DNA of 64,000 bases from Chaenocephalus aceratus (GCA_023974075.1 CM043800.1:8664982-8728981), one strand, 5' to 3'; counted from the stretch's first letter, positions 36,761-49,118 are shown. Notes: a model not told the origin generated them from the sequence alone. Program-made: numbers and translations.

Positions 36761-38034
36761 TGGAAATTACTAATCTGAAGAAATAACACATATTTTAGTT
36801 TATTTATAATTATGACAAGAGGTTTATGTGATTTTTTTTTTATCACGGCAAGGTGGGGATCTATGGAAAAAATAAGTTGATCTTATAAACTGCTGGTTGC
36901 CATGGTAGTGAACATGGAATTAATAGTGCAACCTGAATCCAACTGAACGGAAGGGGGGGGGATTAACAAGAGATTAGAATGGAGTTAACTAAAGTCTCAT
37001 CATTTTCTTTGATGTCATATCATCCCACTCACCTCACCGCTCACATGTCTACATCCGTTAATGTGTCTTTATAGATGACATGACATGTGGAATCATATAA
37101 CCTTCTGCCTGTGCCTAAATGCCTTGACTCATCTTCTGTTTATCTGAAATGTATTGTCAATGGCATTTTTCCACGAGGCAATAAAGTAATAAAAAATAAC
37201 TGGTGCAAATAGTTAAGTGTTTGTTTTGCAGCTGATCAGCCTGGGGGAATAAAGACCAGTCATGGGGTATAAGGAGGATTAAGAGGAGGTGGTAGATGTT
37301 CATAAATACCCACGTGCACACAGGCACATGGCCTTTCACTGATACACACACTGTGCACGTACACTACTAGAAGGAGTGGCATTATAAACATACACTTCCA
37401 CATTTTCACTCAAACACTAACAACTATAACTTATTACTTTCAAATAACAGTTCTAAAGCAATAACAGTTAAAGAATGAGCTTTTATGAAATCTAGTTTTA
37501 CTTCCTTTATAAATGTGTTTATGTTTCAGATTTCAGAAGTTAAAACTCTAAGTGATGGTTGATTGAGAATGCAGCACCTCTGTAGCGTTATGTAGCGGCA
37601 TAATGACAGAACAAAACCCATGTAATAAACTGAAAACCTTACATATAACAGATGTTGAATCAACACATATCTGACTTATTCAAATGAGATACTGTCTTTT
37701 AAAATGGCTAAACATAGAAGTGTGATTGCACCTGTGAATTCACCAATACCAGGATGACTTGCTTGGCAAAGATACTGAACCCCACATTTTATCCAGATGG
37801 CCATATTTGTGTGAGTGTGTCGAAATGTTAGTCTCCCTGAGCAGGTACGATACAATATGATACAGTACGGTAATACTTTATTGTCAGATCAAGTCCACAT
37901 TTTAGTTTTGCATCACTGCAGCTCTATTTGTATAACATTACAATCACTGAGGAGAATATTTTCAAGACCCTTTAACATACATTTAAACTGGGATTTAATT
38001 TGAGAACAGACTGCTGCACTTAATACTTCTACAG

Positions 38035-38599
38035 CAGGGGGGCCAAACTCAATTTCATCGCGGGCCACATCAGCATTATGGTTGCACTCAAAGGGCCGGT
38101 TGTAACTTTAAGACTATATAAAAATACATATATAAATATTAATATCTATAAAATAATGTATTATATGACATTATTGCCTCTGCTTTGGATTATTATCGGA
38201 TAGGCTAAAAGCTTCATAATTAACTACGTCTGAAAGCAGAAGTCTAGGGCAAATAATTGCAAGTCTCTTCAGTGAGAATGTCACAAAATGATTTTAAAAG
38301 AAAAGCCACATTCTGGAGAAAAAAATAAATAAGTGAGATTTTGGGGGAAAACGTGACTTTTAAAAAATAAGTAACATTTTGTAATTCTGAGAAAAAAGGC
38401 ATATTAAAATTTAAAACAAAAAAAATTCAGAGAAAAATGTCAGATGCATTGTGGGACATGTAGTTTATGGGCAACGTGCTCCTGTAAAGCGGCATGTAAC
38501 CATAATAAACTGATTATATTCTTTGCAAGCTCTTGTGGGCCACATCAAATGAAGTGGCGGGCCGGACTTGGCCCCCGGGCCTTGAGTTTGACACCCCTG
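38035..38599. mobile_element. Small hAT, copy 2 (duplication TTCTACAG)
   Basis: Same family as 31887-32418: starts CAGGGGGGCCAAACTC, ends GAGTTTGACACCCCTG, flanked by TTCTACAG (38027-38034, 38600-38607). Confidence 0.92.
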
Positions 38600-39044
38600 T
38601 TCTACAGTATAAATGTATTGAATTGCGGGTACCTGAATCTCCGAATCGAACAATTCATATTCATATTCACTGTTCAGGACATGGTTGGAAATACAGTTTC
38701 TCAAAAGGTTGACCAACACTCTTTGAGCAGATTTGACTTTGAAGTGGTGGACCAACTCTTGTACCATGTAGTATTGCAATACTGTAGAACACTGAAAATC
38801 ACAGATGTGAAAAAAAGATAAATGTGTCTACTGGCAACGAAAGACCGAAGGCAGCTGAGAAAATACATCTTTTGTTCTGTCCTTTACAGATATAGCAACA
38901 CATTCCAGGATAGCAGATGGTTTATCATTACGCTTCAATATTTATATGGAAGGACCTGCTTGTTTTTTAAGTATGGTTATCCATAATGAATCAGATTGTG
39001 AGCCAAAAACTATTTCCTTCCACCTTATATGTTGCAGCCCCTGC

Positions 39045-39145
39045 TTCTGTATGAATGTGTATGAATGGGTGAATGCTGACTTGGGGTCGATAAGACTAGA
39101 AAAGCGCTTTACAGTATAAGTGCAGTTCGTTTACTATTTACCATG
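39045..39145 (+). mobile_element. SINE/L2 3' tail
   Basis: TGAATGGGTGAATG, AAGACTAGAAAAGCGCTTTA and AGTGCAGTTCGTTTACTATT mark the same kind of tail as at 15290. Confidence 0.65.
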
Positions 39146-39439
39146 GAATACCTTGTTTTTTATGGAATGGATTATTTTTAAAACAACAACACAGTTTGAA
39201 TATTTTCCAAAGTTACTTCAGTGGAGCACTTAATGCCAATGTTTGAGTTGTATGTCCCCCATTATTTCGAAGAACTGCACAACGCACACAATTTGCAGCC
39301 TGGAAGAGTTTACATTGGTGCACGCAGTGAGCAGCTGCTCTGCGCTCAGCAGCCTCCATGCTGGTGATTACACCGGCTGTGGAGTGTAGCCAGGGGTGGA
39401 TGGAGGTATACGAGGAGGAAGGGGGATGGGACAGTAGCA

Positions 39440-39822
39440 GGCAGGGGAGGGAACAGACAGGGTGAGGACGGGTTCTGATGTAACGCAGTGTGTTTGTGCA
39501 GGGGGCGGGGCTTGTGGAAAGAGAGAGGCTCATGGGGATGGAGAGGATTGCCAGCCTCATGTTAATCTGCCTATCAGAAGTGCAGCAGCAGCAGCAGCAG
39601 CAGCAGATCTACGCTCTGCTTCCTCTCTGCCCATGCCCCCTTTTCTTCCTTCCTTCCTCCTCTTCTTCTTATCTCAGCTCACTTTCTTTCTTCTCTTCTT
39701 CTGTAATGTCTCTCAGCCTTTCCTTACTCTGGTTCTGTCCCCCCTTCCTCCTCGGCTCACTCTGTCACTTCTTGCTTTGGTAGTATTTGGAAGTCAGCGG
39801 GTCTTTCCCCTTATCTCTCTGG
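39440..39822 (+). promoter_or_regulatory. Possible internal promoter and 5' leader of osbpl10
   Basis: The stretch is more GC-rich than the surrounding intron. It holds a GC box (GGGGGCGGGG, 39501-39510), a (CAG)n run (about 39582-39606) and then a 150-bp C/T-rich leader ending just before the candidate first exon. No TATA box is seen. Together these resemble a TATA-less promoter with a 5' UTR. It could instead be an ordinary intronic pyrimidine-rich stretch. Confidence 0.35.
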
Positions 39823-39888
39823 ATGGTGGACATGAAATCCAGCAAAACTCCCAACAAGTCAGCAGGGGTTGCATGCCAGCCCAACAGC
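39823..39888 (+). CDS. Candidate alternative first coding exon of osbpl10
   Basis: An in-frame TAG (39781) precedes ATG 39823. The frame MVDMKSSKTPNKSAGVACQP-NS then runs to a consensus donor, AGC|gtgagt, in phase 0, which fits exon D at 40788. A second ATG at 39832 has a better start context (G at -3). The product would lack the PH domain and linker but keep the whole ORD, like the known short forms of other ORPs. This is inference from splice and phase compatibility plus the promoter-like sequence upstream; no homolog of the 22 residues is recognised. Confidence 0.4.
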
Positions 39889-39908
39889 GTGAGTTTGAAA
39901 CCTCTACT

Positions 39909-39910
<2 letters not shown>

Positions 39911-39951
<41 letters not shown>
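39911..39951. repeat. (GT)n microsatellite next to the candidate exon donor
   Basis: About 20 GT units starting 22 bases after the donor at 39889; CA/GT repeats near donors can influence splicing. Confidence 0.97.
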
Positions 39952-39955
<4 letters not shown>

Positions 39956-40639
39956 TTCTTTGGCTCACAATGGTACCCTCCATCTTCCGTAGTGCTCAGT
40001 CTTATAACCTTAGAAACTAACTCTTGTTCTTTTGTTTAAAGCATACCCCATGGTTATGGAGTGCTGCAGGAATTAGTCCCATGTTGTTGTGTGGTTAGAA
40101 GCCTGAAATATGGTTATGGTTAACACAAACTGAATAGATGTTCCTGTTTTGTTGTACGACATAAAATATGTCAGTCAATACTTCACCGGTGAATGTCCGA
40201 AACTTCTATTTGTCATAAAAACTAAAGTTGCTTCACCTCGACACACCAAACGTTAGCCGCATATAGCTTAGCCGTGGTGATGGGCATCCATGCAATTGTA
40301 ATGTAGTTTGTTTATTACCTAACGTTAGCTTTTTACTTCCAGCGATTGCATTAATGCTTTAAAATGCATGAAGTGGTGTTAATATGTGGAGATTAATCTG
40401 CTCAGTCAAATATGTAAGTCTCATATTAGCCCTTGCGATGCTAACTTTATAGAAGGGAAATATAAATTCTACAGCAAAAAAAGGTTTAGGTGCGAGCTTT
40501 TCCTGTTTCAACACGACAGTGCACAAAGCACGACCCACAGGGAGCATTTTCATGAATTACAGGGCAAGAAGCGTGGTCATCATTCGATTACCCTGCATTT
40601 TAAACCAATTCAACTTGTCAAAGAGCTTTATCGATAAGC

Positions 40640-40722
40640 TGACGGTAGTAGAGTGCTAAAAGGTTGATCTTTTGCCCTGCATTGTAGATGTAAAAGCGCT
40701 TTGAGGGGTCGCAAAGACTGCA
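40640..40722 (+). mobile_element. SINE/L2 3' tail fragment before exon D
   Basis: Contains AAAAGGTTGATCTTTTGC and AAAAGCGCTTTGAGGGGTCG, matching the SINE tails elsewhere in the window. Confidence 0.55.
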
Positions 40723-40787
40723 CAAGTACTACACATGCAGACTGTGTACGATGTACCACTCATACCAATAATGTGTGCCTCCACCAG

Positions 40788-40943
40788 CAGGGCCAGAGCA
40801 GCAGCCCAGAGACCCTGGACCTCAGCGACGAGACCACCGACACAGAGGACCATGAGGAGGAGGACCTGGGAGTTCTGGATGACCAGCGCAACATCATGCT
40901 TCACCTCTTGTCCCAGCTCAAACTGGGCATGGACCTCACACGG
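40788..40943 (+). CDS. osbpl10: osbpl10 coding exon D (acidic linker, start of lipid-transfer domain)
   Basis: Reads QGQSSSPETLDLSDETTDTE, then an acidic stretch EEEDLGVLDDQRNIMLHLLS and QLKLGMDLTR, ending at CGG|gtaaga. Both possible acceptors (CCACCAG|CAG, or one codon later) keep phase 0. The acidic block before LGVLDDQR and the SQLKLGMDLTRVVLPTF junction with exon E are diagnostic of the ORP10/ORP11 group. It opens the ORD, whose lid helix lies in this region of family structures. A SINE/L2-tail remnant sits about 65 bp upstream in the intron. Confidence 0.95.
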
Positions 40944-41199
40944 GTAAGACTGCCTTCACTACCTTTCATTCGGAGTCGCTGCACAGGCGTTCTGACGTGT
41001 CTGTGAGCAAGACAGCCAGACCAGAACAGTGCTGCTCGGCCATCGAAGAACAACCACAACGAGCATTAGCTTGTTAAAAGTGAAAGAAATAAGTACAATT
41101 TAAAGTATTACAGAATGGCCCCTAATATACTGTAACTCACAAATGATAGTAGTCAGCATTTGCTCTGTCCGTTGTCAACATGTCAACAAGCATCGTTTA

Positions 41200-42701
41200 C
41201 AGTGGGGGAAATAAGTATTTGATCCCCAGCTGATTTTGTAAGTTTACCCACTTTAAGTCATTAACAGTATGTCATTTTAATGGTAGGTGTATATAAACAG
41301 TGAAAGTAAGAATATCAAAAATAAAATCCAGAATGTACATTATATAAAAGATAAAAACTGATTTGCATTTAAATAAGTATTTGATCCCCTTGCAAAACAT
41401 GTGTTAGTTGGAGGAGAAACCCTTGTTGGACACAGAGGTCAGACGCTTCTTGTAGCTGGTCTCCAGGTCTGTGCACATCTCAGGAAGGGTTCTGGTCCAC
41501 TCCTCTCTGAAGATCCTCTCCAAACCCTGAAGGTCTTGAAGCTTCAGCTCCCTCCACAGATGTGTTATGAGACTAAGGTCTGGAGACTGGCTCGGCCCCT
41601 CCATCACCTCCATGTGCTTCTTCTTTAGCCACTCCTGGGTTGCCTTTGCCTTAGGTTCAGGGTCATTGCCCTGCTGGAAGACCTGCATGACCCATTTTCA
41701 GTGTCTGAGGGAAGGAGGCTATCGGCCAAGATGTTACGGTGCATGGCCATCCTCTCCTCGATGCAGGGAAGTGGTCCTGTCCCCTTAGCAGAGAAACACC
41801 CCCAAAGCTTGACGGTGGGGGTGGGGGTGGGGTTCTGGAGGTTATAGTCAGCAACTCTCTTCTTCCAAACACAGCGGGTTGAGTCGATGCCAAAGATCTC
41901 GATGTTGGTCTCATCTGACCACGTCATCTTCTCCCAAGCCTTCTCTGAATCATTCGGATGCTCATTGTCAAACTTCAGACGGGCCTTTCAGGTTCTTCTT
42001 GAGCAGGGGGCCTTGTGGTGCTGCAGGGTTTGATCCATTATGGTGCAGGGTATTACCAATAGTGTTCTTGGTGCCTGTGGTCCCAGCCGCCTTGAGATCA
42101 CTAACAAGTTCCTCCGTGTAGTTCTTGGCTGACCCCTCACCTTTCTCCCGATCACGAATACCCCACGGGGCGAGATCTTGTGTGGAGCCCCGGACCGAGG
42201 GCGATTGATGCTCATTGTGTGTTTCCTCCATTTAGAAACACACACACTATTCTTCTGAATAATGGCACCACCAGTTGTCTCCTTCTCCCCAAGCTGCTTT
42301 CTGATGGTCTCGTAGCCGATCCCAGCCTCGTGAAGGTCTTGTCCCCGAGGTCCTTAGAGAGCTCTTTAGTCTTGCCCATGGTGGAGAGGTTGGAATCTGA
42401 TTGGTTGATTCGGTGGACAGGTGTCTTTTATTCAGGTAACAAAGTTGATATTAGGATTAAAGGAAGAGGACTCATTTCACCGGTCTGTGGGAGCCAGAAT
42501 CCTTGTTTGTTGCCACGGGATCAAATACTTATTTCCCACAGTTAAATGCAATACATTTTTATCTTTTATATAATATCAATTTCTGGATTTTATTTTTGAT
42601 ATTCTTACTCTCACTGTTTATATAAACCTACCATTACAATTAGAGACTGTTAATTCATTTGTAAAAATCTGCAGGGGATCAAATACTTATTTCCTCCACT
42701 G
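41200..42701 (-). mobile_element. Tc1-like transposon, dead
   Basis: The ends are CAGTGGGGGAAATAAGTATT (from 41200, after TA) and its near complement ending at 42701; the right-hand TA is mutated to TC. Long subterminal repeats lie at about 41200-41400 and 42500-42701. On the - strand the transposase is recognisable in several frames: an N-terminal part near 42230-41990 ([17 protein letters not shown]), WSDETNIEIFGIDSTRCVWK and WGCFSAKGTG near 41927-41780, then [20 protein letters not shown] near 41640-41570 and [11 protein letters not shown]. It is broken by at least three frameshifts. Confidence 0.9.
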
Positions 42702-42715
42702 TCTTTGGAGGCAGC

Positions 42716-42887
42716 TATATGTATATATATGTATATATATATATGTATATATATATGTATATGTATATATATATATATCTCTCTGTCATGTATATCTATC
42801 ATCTGTATCCTGTCTAGTATGTATATATATATATATATATGTATATGTATGTATATATATATATGTATATAATATATATATGTATGT

Positions 42888-42919
<32 letters not shown>

Positions 42920-43040
42920 GTATATGTTATATATATGTATATGTATATATATATGTATATATGTATATACTATATATATATATGTATATGTATATGTATA
43001 TGTATATATATATAGATATATGTATATTATATATATATGT
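42716..43040. repeat. (TATATG)n/(TA)n low-complexity tract
   Basis: About 325 bp of alternating TATATG, TATG and TA units, interrupted by about 40 bp of ordinary sequence near 42780. It begins right after the Tc1 element. The apparent ORFs of Tyr/Ile/Met/Val are artefacts. Confidence 0.95.
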
Positions 43041-43570
43041 TTTAGTAATCAGTCACTATCCCTATGTTATTGTTTACTATCAGTTTAATCTCAATAAGCA
43101 TTTGGGGATTTGGAGATTAGGGTGTTTGTCTGTTATATCCGTGTGTGTCCAGGATTTCTCGATATAGCAAGGGGAGGAAGTCGAGTATTTATAGCCCGGC
43201 TTGGGGAGTAAAGAGTACGTGGAACAGGATTCATAATCAGGATACAAAAAACTGTATTCCTTACATACAAAAGGGGTTATTAGCAGGATTACAATGTTAC
43301 AATACATTTAAAAAAAACAAAACGATATGTTATGAAACTCAGGATTACATATTATAATACTTTACGACTAATCTCCCTGTCCAAAACACACAAACACAAA
43401 ACAGAGTAGTCGGTTTCTTCTCTCCTACAGTAGGTTGCATGTTCTGTTGTTTTACATAATACTCTACATTTAAAGTGTTCTTATTGATATTTGTTTTCTT
43501 TTGTATTTAATTGGGTCGCATTGGATAGTGAACGGAAAGTTATCATGTTACATTACTTTACAGTGTGAAA

Positions 43571-44528
43571 TAGGGGTGTAACGGTTCACAGAAGTCACGG
43601 TTCGGTTCGTACCTCGGTTTGGGGGTCACGGTTCGGTACGGTTCGGTACAACAAGAAAAAGCAAAAAAAAGTCCAAAATGCATAATTCCAGGTTTGTTGT
43701 TATTTTTAGTGCAAGTTTCAGTTTAAAAATAAGAAACTCTGACATTTTGAATAATTAACTGTATTAAACAGTTAAAAACAAACCACACACACTCAGATGG
43801 TCATATTATCTATAATGGCTGATGTCAAACTAAAAGGTTTCATCAAGCTGTAAAACTAAAAAGAATGTCTTACATCATAAATAATAAGAAAGTGTTTCAA
43901 GAGCGCAAAGTCGTTGAAAAACATATGCCAAAAGCTTCCGTTATTTATTTTGGTTTCTCGGCTCTCATGTCTCTTGGCTTCTTAAAAACAGCGGGGATCA
44001 GCTGTTGAACAGCTGTTGTCTTTTGCCGGGCTCCGGTGATTGGCAAATCTGGGTGATCCTTCTGATATGATTTAGCATGTTTGGCGTGTGTTACCATTAG
44101 CATACCGCACCGCTATCGAACAACGCCGACACACCGCCCTCGTCCGATCCACCACTCGCGCACTTCATCGTTATTGTAGTCCACAGGGAACCCGAAATGT
44201 TCCCACACAGCTGATTTAAAAGAAGCAGGTGGGTTCTAGCTCCTGTGTGTTATCTGAACTCACCATACTAACTTTTCTTCTTCTTGTATTTTGTTCGTTT
44301 TGTTGTTTCTTCTTGTTCTTCATTTGTTGTTTAAGGGCGGCTGGCAAACAGCTTTTAGGCGCAATACCGCCCCCTGGATTATAAATAGTGTAGTGGATGC
44401 TGCCCTGAAGGACAGACTTTTTTCCCACTCGTAAAAAAAAGGCGTATTCGCCGTGTGACTGCATGTGCCGAACCGTGACGTCCGAACCGTGACGGTACGG
44501 GACGAATACGGATACCGTTACACCCCTA
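43571..44528. mobile_element. hAT element (958 bp, duplication GTGTGAAA)
   Basis: The ends TAGGGGTGTAACGGTTCA and ACCGTTACACCCCTA are inverted and flanked by GTGTGAAA (43563-43570, 44529-44536). Subterminal CACGGTTCGG motifs are repeated several times at the left and CCGAACCGTGACG at the right, likely transposase binding sites. Non-coding. Confidence 0.92.
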
Positions 44529-45141
44529 GTGTGAAACTGAAATGTTGTGTTCCTAGCGAGCACACAGGAAGTCAGCCTATCACATGTTCCTATGAACTAG
44601 TGTCTCCTTATTTGGGCCGGGATGGTAAACAACACTCCCCCTCTTTGCTTCCTCCACCCTCCTGGGTGAGGTTATGGATAGCAGTCAGACTCCTCTCATG
44701 TGATGGAGGCTTTACTCAAGGCCCAGTGCTCTGGACCACGGGGTGCTGAGCTGACAATGTGCAACAGAAAGGGATTCTGACCTCAAATACCCGCGAGGCT
44801 GGGACTACACCATAACTCATGTCGGGGGGGATCCTTGTGATCCAACTCTGTGTTAGAACAACATCATTCATCCGCCTATGTAGACATAGGAAACCGTCTG
44901 CACATCTTTCCAATTATTCTCCAACCACTCGCTCTTGCCATGTCCATATTGACTGGTGCTGTGCCATGGGATCGACATGTGGGCTGCCCTCTGGCACGGC
45001 TCTGACAAAACACCCAATCTGAGCCTGAGCTGTCATCGCTTGGACCGTCAGGTTGTGTGACAGGCCTGGCTTTATGTCGTGAGGAATCCAATAGAGAGTC
45101 AATTATATTCAACCCCTTTACATGACATGAAACCATAGCTC

Positions 45142-45292
45142 AGTTTAGTTTAGTTAGTTAGTTTAGTTTAGTTTAGTTAGTTAGTTAGTTAGTTAGTTAG
45201 GTTAGTTAGTTTAGTTAGTTAGTTAGTGTAGTTTAGTTAGTTAGTTAGTTAGTTTAGTTAGTTAGTTAGTTAGTTTAGTTTAGTTAGTTAGT

Positions 45293-45347
<55 letters not shown>

Positions 45348-45403
45348 AGTTAGTTAGGTAGTTAGGTTAGGTTAGTTTAGTTAGTTAGTCAGTTTAGTTT
45401 AGT

Positions 45404-45450
<47 letters not shown>

Positions 45451-45476
45451 CTTACTTACTTACTTACTTACTTACT
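45142..45476. repeat. (TTAG)n tetranucleotide tract, TTAC at the end
   Basis: About 310 bp of TTAG with occasional TTTAG units, ending in about seven TTAC units. Confidence 0.95.
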
Positions 45477-46072
45477 GGCCTGGACGAAGCCTTTATGAAC
45501 AACGTCATGAAATACCATCCACTCCTAAATACCATCTTGACTTGCGAAGTATGTGATGTCTCTGCTAACATTAAGCATTAAGCTAGCAGTCAGAGCAGAC
45601 TGGGCTTTTAGTTTCAGACTGAGGCAGTATGAAAACAATAAACACCCTTTGAACATTAAAGCCTGTAGATATGTCACAGTCGAGGCAACAAATACAAATA
45701 TGAAGCTGAAAATGGGCAAAATAGGGCCTCTTCTAAATTGTAAAATGCAATAACAGCTGCATTTTGCTGGAGCATTCCTGGAATACAAAAGCCAAAATGT
45801 TTGTAGATTTTCTGCAAATGAACACAAATGAAAGCTGTTGTAGTTCTGACGGATATATTGTCCTGTCTAAAGGACTCACTTGAAGCTTTTTAACATGAAA
45901 CATACAGTGTCTGCAATTCTTGTCATAGTGAAGCTGATTGGACATTTCCAAACCGGCTTTAAGGACTTTAGCCTGGACAAAACAGGCTACTCATTGAAAC
46001 CTTATTTCTTGTCAGAAAGGTCCGATTGAGCTCTAAGAAAATGCTCGCTGTGACTTCTGTAAGAAGGCCCAT

Positions 46073-46164
46073 GCTGATGTTGCAACATATCTCTGTGAAT
46101 CAGCATTTTCAACAATAAACACTGCAGTCAAAAACTCACAGCAGACTGAACAACGAGAGCTCTG
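46073..46164 (+). pseudogene. hAT transposase C-terminal (dimerisation) fragment
   Basis: Translates as DVATYLCESAFSTINTAVKN-SQQTEQREL followed by a stop. The YLCExxFS motif marks the C-terminal dimerisation region of ZBED-like hAT transposases. Flanks are not recognisable. Confidence 0.5.
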
Positions 46165-46942
46165 AGGGCTTGGGGACCCCGAGAAGGTGAATGTAGCTCT
46201 GGAGTCATGGCAACATCAATATCACCATTCAATGCACGCTAACTCTCTCAGGTCAGCAACATGTTTTCAATAATAATACACATTCCTGTCCGCAAAATAT
46301 ATTGTTTAGTTGATTCTTCCCAATTCAAACCACCCCTTAACATGCAATGAAAAAACTGTTAACTGCAAGTTAGACAAAACTATAGTTTGGACAGGTGTCA
46401 AGACATTTGACCCAGACACGCAGAACTGTTAAACAGTAATGCATATGTTGCTTGTTTTTTGTTAAGTCTGGCAAACATTGCTAGTAATCGAAATAAAATG
46501 TAAAAGAATCTGAAATATTGCACTGCCTTGTAGTACTTGCAAAAGGAAGTGTCCCGAGATGATAGCTGTGGCCCAAGCCAGCTTGAGTGTGAGACCCCTG
46601 GTATATGTTTAAAGAATGGATTGATGGATGTCTTTAAGGTCCGACTAATCATATTATGGACCAGGTTTCTTTGACTTCTACTGGACACCCACTTTGTTCA
46701 CTTGTGTTTCTTCTTCATATTAAACATAGGTAGCTCCTATGTAGTATGTCTTAATAATAAGTTATACCTCCAACTAAATATCTTATCAAGGTGGCATTGT
46801 GTTCCATCATGGTTTAGCTAATGCCCATTGGTCTAAGAATCCAGCAGAAAGCGTGCACATAGTTCTGTGTGCACGGCGATCCAACAGTCGTTTTGACAGA
46901 CATTCCTTCTTTCAGTTGTCGTTTCTGTCCATCCCTCTTCAG

Positions 46943-47468
46943 GTGGTGCTCCCGACCTTCATCCTGGAGAAGCGTTCTCTGCTAGAAATGTACGCCAACT
47001 TCATGGCTCACCCTGACATGTTCCTGTCCATCACCTGCGGCTGCACAGCAGAGGAGCGCATGGTCCGCTTCGTGGAGTACTACCTGACCGCCTTCCACGA
47101 GGGCCGCAAGGGGGCCGTGGCCAAGAAGCCCTACAACCCCATCCTGGGCGAGAACTTCCACTGCTCCTGGTATGTGCCGCGGGTCCGCGTGCGACCCCTC
47201 AGGACGACCAACTGTCCCGGTCCCAACTCGGCACCCACAGACTCTTCGAGCATTCCCGGGTCCCCACAGAGGGGGGGGGGTGGCAGCAGCAGCAGGAAAC
47301 ACTCAGACTGCTATCGTGTTAGCTTTGTGGCAGAGCAGCTGTCCCACCACCCCCCTGTGTCAGGCTTCTACTGCGAGTGCAAGGAGAAGAAGATGTGTGT
47401 CAACACGCACGTCTGGACCAAGAGCAAGTTCATGGGCATGTCTGTCGGGGTCTCGATGGTCGGGGAAG
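46943..47468 (+). CDS. osbpl10: osbpl10 coding exon E (core of the OSBP-related domain)
   Basis: A long 526-nt exon, acceptor ccctcttcag|GTG, donor GAAG|gtaaga, phase 0 in and 1 out. It encodes [36 protein letters not shown], the lipid-binding motif [10 protein letters not shown], and the OSBP fingerprint as [16 protein letters not shown] (usual form EQVSHHPP). Between HCSW and SDCY there is a long Pro/Ser/Gly-rich insert (about 47170-47310) containing RGGGGSSS coded by a G-run; it lies in a loop that is also variable in length in mammals. The two His of the fingerprint, needed for PI4P headgroup binding in the family, are present. Confidence 0.97.
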
Positions 47469-47621
47469 GTAAGAGAACGAGAGCTTGATTGGAAATGGAA
47501 TGTCTGCTTGATTTTCAGAGTATTGAGTTGCACACGCACACAATGACCGCGCCTGGGTTTGAAAGGTTGTTTTTTCATGTGTTTGGTATTGTCATGCACT
47601 GCGCAGTGCATAACGCTAAAG

Positions 47622-48081
47622 CAGGGGTGTCAAACTCAATTTCATTGCGGCCACATTCGCATTTTGGTTGCACTCAAAGGGCCGGTTGTAACTTTAAGAC
47701 TATATAAAAATACATATATAAATATTTAACATATATAAAATAATGTATTATATTACATTATTGGCTCTGCATTGGATTATTATCGGATAGGGTAATACCT
47801 TCATAATTAACTACGTCTGAAAGCAGAAGTCTAGGGCAAATAATTGTAAGTCTCTTCAGTGAGAATGTCACAAAATGATTTAAAAAGAAAAGCCAAATTC
47901 TGAGAAAAAAGTCAAATTTGAGATGCATTGTGGGACATGGAGTTTATGGGCAACGTGCCTCCATAAAGTAGCATGTAACCGTATAATAAACACATCATAT
48001 TTTTTGCAAGCTCTTGTGGGGCCACATAAAATGAAGTCGCGGGCCGGATTTGGCCCCCGGGCCTTGAGTTTGACACCCCTG
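47622..48081. mobile_element. Small hAT, copy 3 (duplication CGCTAAAG/CACTAAAG)
   Basis: Same family, 460 bp, only about 150 bp downstream of osbpl10 exon E. The 8-bp flanks differ at one base. Confidence 0.9.
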
Positions 48082-49115
48082 CACTAAAGTGTTAGTAGAG
48101 GCTAACTATGGAGTCTTATACGGATCACATTATGCAAGGTTAGCTAATTGTGTTTTGGTGAAATGTACTGTCGGTCTTCAGATGACATTGTTTGAGGTTT
48201 TCATCTCATTAGAATGCTTCACAGAAACCCTCAGCAGCTTCTTTAATGTTGGGTGAAACGAACGAGTGTGAATGCCAAACACCAGCAGACGCATAAAGAG
48301 ATGCAGTGATGACATATGTCTGTAGGCAAACCTGGAAGTCAGCATCGCCAAGGCTCCCTCGACAAACGTTTTTTTCTTCCTCCATTGGACTTACTTTAGA
48401 ATATTGAAAAGAAGCGCTGTGGCTAACACGTGCTTATGATACCGACATGTTTTGATCAGCAGGATAATCTCCACGTATAAACGTAAAGCATAAATGCAAT
48501 TGCAAGACGTAACTTAATTTCTACGATTCTTTGCTAACGTAGTGAAGCTTTTTAGTACTCTATTTAGACGCTTCTTAGCAACCAACATTTTTACGACACA
48601 TAGAAGCGCTGCACATTTAACCGGGGACTAATCTTAAATTGTAGAAAATAAAGTTAAGCTTAACCGTAAGTGGTAAAACTCATTTCCAGGTTTTCGGACT
48701 CATTCCTGCACAATTCTTTTTAATCATTGTCAAATAAGGTAATGTTGTTTTTAGAAACATGTCAGAGCGATCGGATGGTGTCCGATGGACACATGGCTGG
48801 CCATAATCAGACATCCACAGCTGTCTGTAGACTCAGAGCCTCGTCCTTCAGCTCAGTAATCCCTACAGCAGCACTCGCATTCCATCTGCAGCCTCTAATT
48901 GGACAAATGTTGTTCCAAAACAGAATGCCATATGCATGTGTTTATTCCATATGTAGTTATCGTGATCAGATCTTACACAACCAAGAGCAGGCTGATGGAA
49001 ACAACAACAGAACAGGAGAACGGGATGAGAGTATCGAAGGGGGACATACTGCAAATTAATTGGACACCCAAAGTTCAGGGTGCCAAATATTTCTTATGTT
49101 ATCAATTCCATTGGA

Positions 49116-49118
<3 letters not shown>
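48082..49118. other. Intron sequence without recognised features
   Basis: No repeat boundary, RNA or coding signal seen. Confidence 0.5.

Larger units (their letters stand above)
44537..46942. other. Intron before exon E
   Basis: Contains the TTAG tract and a hAT transposase fragment; otherwise nothing recognised. Confidence 0.5.

Noticed and set aside
39462..39992. 176-codon ORF through the candidate promoter
   Set aside because: Composed of translated CAG, CT-rich and GT repeats; it reads through the donor in another frame and has no domain.
42880..43167. ORF rich in Tyr, Ile and Val
   Set aside because: Translation of a (TATATG)n tract.
45142..45476. TTAG repeats as a telomere remnant
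   Set aside because: The unit is TTAG, not TTAGGG; it is a tetranucleotide microsatellite.
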